Shown here: piece by piece, positions 60,723 through 64,000 of the stretch | Numbering within the stretch: position 1 is the first letter of the stretch | Layout of the letters: every line of letters starts with the position of its first letter | Assembly: GCF_038002165.1 (NCBI RefSeq) | Contig: NZ_JBBOBR010000001.1 | Span: forward strand, 1,736,001 to 1,800,000 | Length of the DNA: 64,000 nt | DNA from: Cytobacillus sp. FSL H8-0458 | GTDB taxonomy: Bacteria > Bacillota > Bacilli > Bacillales > Cytobacillaceae | Direction of reading: 5' to 3' | Made by a program: the position numbers and the translations under genes | The notes under the pieces: generated by a model | The model's input: the letters and a program-made list of their open reading frames with translations, nothing else | What the model was told of the DNA's origin: nothing | The model's database searches: none

Positions 60723-61277
60723 ATGAAAATGGAAAAGCTCATTGCAGATAACCAAATTCAATTGGAAGATATACCGCAGATAGATTTATACATGGATCAG
60801 GTAATCCAGCTATTTGAAAATACCTTTGGCAGCACGACGAGAAATGAAGAGGAAAAAGTGCTTACCAAGACAATGATAAATAACTATGCAAAAGGAAAAT
60901 TATTTTTTCCAATTAAAAATAAAAAATATTCAAAGGAGCACCTTATATTAATTGCTTTTATCTATCAGCTAAAAGGGGCTCTATCCATAAACGACATTAA
61001 AAGCCTGCTAAATGACGTAAACACGAGGACAGCAGAAGGAAAGATGGATCTGGACCATTTTTATGAGCTTTTCCTCGATTTAGCGAAACGGAATGCAGAA
61101 GCATTTATGAATGATCTGGAAAATCAGGCGAGCAGGGCGGCAGAGCTAAATGAAGGGCAGCCAGCCCAGCTCGAAAAAGTCCTGCTGGCATCTTCACTGG
61201 TTCATATGAGCAACTTATACCGCAAAGCAGCTGAGCGCATTGTTGATGAGGTAAAGGAGACAGGCGATGGGAAATAG
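60723..61277 (+). CDS. DUF1836-family protein
   Basis: A 184-residue cytosolic protein matching DUF1836: IPQIDLYMDQVIQLFENTFG near the start, LTKTMINNYAKGKLFFPIKN, and KYSKEHLILIAFIYQLKGAL. The middle looks like a MerR-type winged helix, so a regulatory role is possible but untested. I use ATG 60723 with TTGAGGG upstream; ATG 60702 is the longer alternative. The end overlaps the next small gene by 11 nt. Confidence 0.85.
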   Translation: MKMEKLIADNQIQLEDIPQIDLYMDQVIQLFENTFGSTTRNEEEKVLTKTMINNYAKGKLFFPIKNKKYSKEHLILIAFIYQLKGALSINDIKSLLNDVNTRTAEGKMDLDHFYELFLDLAKRNAEAFMNDLENQASRAAELNEGQPAQLEKVLLASSLVHMSNLYRKAAERIVDEVKETGDGK

Positions 61278-61437
61278 AAAAGCGGGTACCTTCATTAAAA
61301 AGAAAGAAAAACGAAAACCAGGTTGGCTGCGGGAAATTATGGACGAGATCCTGGATTCAATTGTTGTAGAAACCCTTATCCGGATCATATTGTGGATACC
61401 GCGGTTAATTATTAGCTTCTTTAAGAATTTGTTTTGA
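61267..61437 (+). CDS. Small amphipathic/membrane-associated protein, 56 residues
   Basis: The gene starts at ATG 61267 inside the end of the DUF1836 gene, with AAAGGAG 7 nt upstream. The product has a strongly basic N-terminus (NRKAGTFIKKKEKRKPGWL) and a hydrophobic C-terminal half (VVETLIRIILWIPRLIISFF), so it could lie on or in the membrane. I do not recognise a family. The overlap and strong ribosome binding site argue that it is translated together with the DUF1836 protein. Confidence 0.7.
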   Translation: MGNRKAGTFIKKKEKRKPGWLREIMDEILDSIVVETLIRIILWIPRLIISFFKNLF

Positions 61438-61485
61438 TCATAAGTTTGTTTGATTAGGCATGAAAGGAGAAATCCAGCCCATTGT

Positions 61486-61859
61486 GTCCGAACCTGGTGC
61501 AACTTCGGACACAAAAAGCGATAATCTCGGGTTCTGAGTCCGAACCTGGTGCAACTTCGGACACAAAAAGCGATAATCCCGGGTTCTCAGTCCGAACCTG
61601 GAACAACTTCAGACACAAAAAGCGATAATCCAGCCCGCAGAGTCCGAAACTGGTGCAACTTCGGACACAAAAAGCGATAATCCAGACCGAGAGTCCGAAC
61701 CTGGTGCAACTTCAGACACAAAAAGCGATAATCCAGACCGCAGAGTCCGAACCTGGAACAACTTCAGACACAAAAAGCGATAATCCAGCCCGCAGAGTCC
61801 GAACCTGGTGCAACTTCGGACACAAAAAGCGATAATCCAGCCCGCAGAGTCCGAACCTG
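61486..61859. repeat. Tandem array of seven 52-bp hairpin repeats
   Basis: Units begin at 61486, 61538, 61590, 61642, 61693, 61745 and 61797, with a partial eighth at 61849. The spacing is 52 bp, once 51. Each holds GTCCGAA, 11 bp, then TTCGGAC (or TTCAGAC), an inverted repeat, followed by the constant ACAAAAAGCGATAATC and a short variable end. The array fills most of the 520-bp gap between two convergent genes; no gene or promoter was seen in the gap. Confidence 0.93.
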
Positions 61860-61922
61860 AACCAATGAACTCCCCACCAAAAGCAAATCCCGCACCAGAA
61901 ATCAGCGGGCATCAAACACACA

Positions 61923-61950
61923 AAAACCCGGGCCACTCAAAGCCCGGGTT
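61923..61950 (-). terminator. Terminator of uppP
   Basis: On the minus strand AACCCGGGC and GCCCGGGTT form a perfect stem around TTTGAGTG, followed by TTTG. Confidence 0.88.
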
Positions 61951-61958
61951 CATTCTTT

Positions 61959-62789
61959 TTATAGAAATACGAAATATATAACCCCCGCCAGTAGAATCCT
62001 ATAAATGGCAAAAGGAATCAGTTTAATCTTGCCGATAATTTTCAAGAAGAAGCGGATCGAAACTAATGCAAAAATAAATGCACTGATGAATCCTGCAATA
62101 AAGAACGGAAGCGCCTCGACTGAAAAGTATTCAAGATTCTTAATTAATGAAAGAAAACTTGCACCGGCCATGATCGGCACAGCCATGATAAAAGTAAAAT
62201 CAGCTGCAGCCCTATGTGACAGGCCAAGCAGCACGCCGCCGGAAATGGTGGAACCTGAACGCGAGAATCCAGGCCAAAGGGAGAAACACTGTATCAATCC
62301 AATAGATAAAGCCTGTTTATAGGTGATTTGATCAACAGAAACTGTTTTCGGGTTTTTCCCTCCAAAAATATCAGCAAAAATCATCAGAAATGCGCCAATA
62401 ACCAAACCAATCAGTACAGTCTCAGTTGAAAACAAGTGTTCATCAATGTAATCCTCAAACAAAACGCCAAGAATCCCCGCAGGAATTAACCCGACAATGA
62501 CTTGAGATAGTTTCAGGCGGCTTTGTTTTTCTTCAGAGCTTTTACCCCGTCCTCCGAGACCAAGCATTTCAATGAACCGGTCTCTAAAAATGATCACAAC
62601 CGCTAAGATGGAACCGAGCTGAATAACTACTTTAAAGGTATTGGCTTCATATTTAGATAAAAACTCTTTTGTATTAAGCCACATATCATCCACAATAATC
62701 ATATGTCCTGTCGATGACACTGGGGCAAACTCTGTCATTCCTTCAACAAACCCCAATATAATTGCTTTCAATATCATAATAAAATCCAT
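61959..62789 (-). CDS. uppP: Undecaprenyl-diphosphatase
   Basis: A 276-residue integral membrane phosphatase that recycles the undecaprenyl carrier used for peptidoglycan and surface glycans. The two family signatures are present: GFVEGMTEFAPVSSTGHMII near residue 13 and WPGFSRSGSTISGGVLLGLS near 170. Eight or so membrane segments are visible. AGGAGAATG-type spacing precedes the ATG. It lies alone on the minus strand and ends at the hairpin array. Overproduction in other bacteria gives bacitracin resistance. Confidence 0.94.
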   Translation of the reverse strand: MDFIMILKAIILGFVEGMTEFAPVSSTGHMIIVDDMWLNTKEFLSKYEANTFKVVIQLGSILAVVIIFRDRFIEMLGLGGRGKSSEEKQSRLKLSQVIVGLIPAGILGVLFEDYIDEHLFSTETVLIGLVIGAFLMIFADIFGGKNPKTVSVDQITYKQALSIGLIQCFSLWPGFSRSGSTISGGVLLGLSHRAAADFTFIMAVPIMAGASFLSLIKNLEYFSVEALPFFIAGFISAFIFALVSIRFFLKIIGKIKLIPFAIYRILLAGVIYFVFL

Positions 62790-63053
62790 AACTGTTACAT
62801 TCTCCTTTTAATCTGATGCAAACAACTCCATTTAATGATTATAAACCATTTGAGATAGATAGGAACACTATTTTACAAAGTAATATAGTTGTAAACTGTC
62901 TATTAATTCAGCTGAAACTGGCGGGCAAGTGATTATAACACCGGGCAATACTTGGCAGAAATCGGCATTAAATTTCTTTAAAACATCAATAGATTCCTGC
63001 TAAAAAGTTGTTCGATCACTAATTCACAAACTCTTCACAGAATTCCATAGTCT

Positions 63054-63096
63054 TGTGAGAAAAATCACCAATTTCAGTGCTAAATTACCATATGAT
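63054..63096 (+). promoter_or_regulatory. FNR-type anaerobic promoter of the nirK-like gene
   Basis: TGTGA-N6-TCACC (63054-63069) is one base from the FNR/CRP consensus. The -10 TATGAT lies at 63091-63096. With the expected start of transcription at about 63103 the site is centred at -41.5, the classical activating position. The rest of the 347-bp gap 62790-63136 shows no gene. Confidence 0.75.
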
Positions 63097-63136
63097 AAAA
63101 GCAGATAAACCAATCGAATATAAGGAGGAAATCAAA

Positions 63137-64000
63137 ATGAACAAAGGAGTAAAATATCTGCTTACTTCCGCAATAGGCATAGGCTTGCTAACGGGATGCA
63201 GCCAGGGGGCAGCACCGGAAAATTCACTTCAGCCCGAGGAAAAAGTCCTGGCAGCAGAAACAAACCAGCCTGAAGCAATTGCACCACACAAAGATTTAAA
63301 CCAAGAACCTATTCCATTGAAAATAGAAAGAGTCGGGGCGAATGAAGTAAATGTCGAAATGACTTCCCAAATCACAGATATTGAAATCGACAAAGGAAAA
63401 TTCTATAAAGCATGGACATTTAATGGGGAAGCACCGGGACCGGTAGTGGTTGTCAATGAAGGGGACACAATCAATTTCACCTTAAAGAACATGGACCCGG
63501 CAATACCACACAGCATGGACTTTCACGCTGTACACGCGGCTCCTTCAAAAGACTTCTCGAACGTTCAGCCTGATGAAACGGGAACATTCAGTTACCCTGC
63601 CAATAAACCGGGCGTATTTATGTATCACTGCGGCACTTCACCGGTCTTATCACATATCGCTAACGGAATGCACGGAACGATCATTGTGAAGCCTAAAGAC
63701 GGCTATCCGACCGATAAAGAGATTGATAGAGAATATACAATTATTCAAAACGAATGGTATAAATACAACGACCTTGATGATTTTACAAATGGAGTTCCGA
63801 GTCATGTGGTTTTCTCAACAAAGGCTTTAAAAGAGGGAGACCCTAATACAAATGGGGATACGTTCACACTTAAGGACAATCCGCTTCTGGCTAAAGTAGG
63901 GGATAAAGTGAGGATCTATGTAAACAATGTGGGACCAAATGAAGTAAGCTCTTTCCATGTGGTTGGTACGGTGTTTGACGATGTATACATTGACGGAAAC
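63137..64000 (+). CDS. Copper nitrite-reductase-like lipoprotein (5' part)
   Basis: 288 codons are present and the frame runs off the window. The N-terminus has a lipobox (LLTGCS), so the protein is probably a membrane-anchored lipoprotein. The cupredoxin ligands of NirK are visible: IPHSMDFHAVHAA gives the type 1 and type 2 histidines and the catalytic aspartate, MYHCGTSPVLSHIANGMHG gives His-Cys, His and Met. It would reduce nitrite to nitric oxide outside the membrane. AAGGAGG lies 8 nt before the ATG. The FNR-type promoter fits anaerobic use. The second cupredoxin domain ligands are not yet seen. Confidence 0.88.
   Translation, partial: MNKGVKYLLTSAIGIGLLTGCSQGAAPENSLQPEEKVLAAETNQPEAIAPHKDLNQEPIPLKIERVGANEVNVEMTSQITDIEIDKGKFYKAWTFNGEAPGPVVVVNEGDTINFTLKNMDPAIPHSMDFHAVHAAPSKDFSNVQPDETGTFSYPANKPGVFMYHCGTSPVLSHIANGMHGTIIVKPKDGYPTDKEIDREYTIIQNEWYKYNDLDDFTNGVPSHVVFSTKALKEGDPNTNGDTFTLKDNPLLAKVGDKVRIYVNNVGPNEVSSFHVVGTVFDDVYIDGN

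Noticed and set aside
61486-61859. CRISPR array
   Set aside because: The period is regular, but the parts between the hairpins are nearly the same in all units, so there are no unique spacers, and no cas genes are near.

Overview
The window reads as a chromosomal segment of an aerobic, endospore-forming member of the Bacillaceae. The evidence is Bacillus-type ribosome binding sites with frequent TTG/GTG starts, a cysH-cysP-sat-cysC-sumT-sirB-sirC sulfate operon in Bacillus order, a SpoIIS toxin-antitoxin locus, spore-coat and exosporium proteins, and several sigma-K-like promoters. A Cytobacillus/Mesobacillus-like host is a guess. No rRNA, tRNA, CRISPR array or transposase was seen.

Region 1 (1-7.1 kb) is the 3' part of an ethanolamine-utilisation microcompartment operon: eutB (partial), eutC, eutL, acetaldehyde dehydrogenase, a PduA/EutM-type shell gene, pduL, a eut accessory gene, eutN, a second EutM-type shell gene with a basic tail, and a second-copy-type malate dehydrogenase. 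Ethanolamine would go to acetaldehyde, acetyl-CoA and acetyl-phosphate inside a shell. Several enzymes carry similar amphipathic helices that look like encapsulation peptides.

Region 2 (7.2-28.4 kb) is ordinary metabolism and transport: an IDEAL-domain protein, an orphan ABC ATPase, a Gfo/Idh/MocA oxidoreductase, a secreted M14 carboxypeptidase, sulfate assimilation and siroheme synthesis (headed by a tiny DUF2292 gene that seems to start at CTG), a glycerate module (CdaR regulator, GntP permease, glycerate kinase), a DUF1646 transporter, an MFS transporter, a chemotaxis receptor, a NERD protein and an aldehyde dehydrogenase. Two intergenic gaps share a degenerate 54-bp repeat, and a 21-bp-phased repeat follows the NERD gene.

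Region 3 (28.4-29.6 kb) is a complete SpoIISABC-type toxin/antitoxin locus on the minus strand.

Region 4 (29.9-51.2 kb) is an AT-rich surface-glycan island. A plus-strand operon behind a good sigma-K-like promoter encodes dTDP-rhamnose synthesis (four genes), a LamG/GT2/GT4 fusion protein, a surface-carbohydrate transferase, and an eight-gene CMP-nonulosonate (legionaminic-acid-like) pathway. Methyltransferases and a CgeD-like glycosyltransferase follow, then two more GT2 enzymes on the minus strand. This resembles the sps/cge spore-crust glycan genes of B. subtilis and probably glycosylates the spore surface.

Region 5 (51.4-58.8 kb) encodes spore-surface proteins: three CsxC/SPOCS-like proteins, a 732-residue acidic repeat protein ending in a related domain, and a CotY/CotZ-type coat protein. 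Between them lies a ParM-like actin ATPase with a ParR-like partner, which is the strangest feature of the window.

Region 6 (58.9-64 kb) holds a decayed manA, a hemolysin III-type membrane protein, a DUF1836 gene, a small amphipathic protein, a seven-copy 52-bp hairpin repeat array, uppP, and the 5' part of a copper nitrite-reductase-like lipoprotein gene behind an FNR-type promoter.
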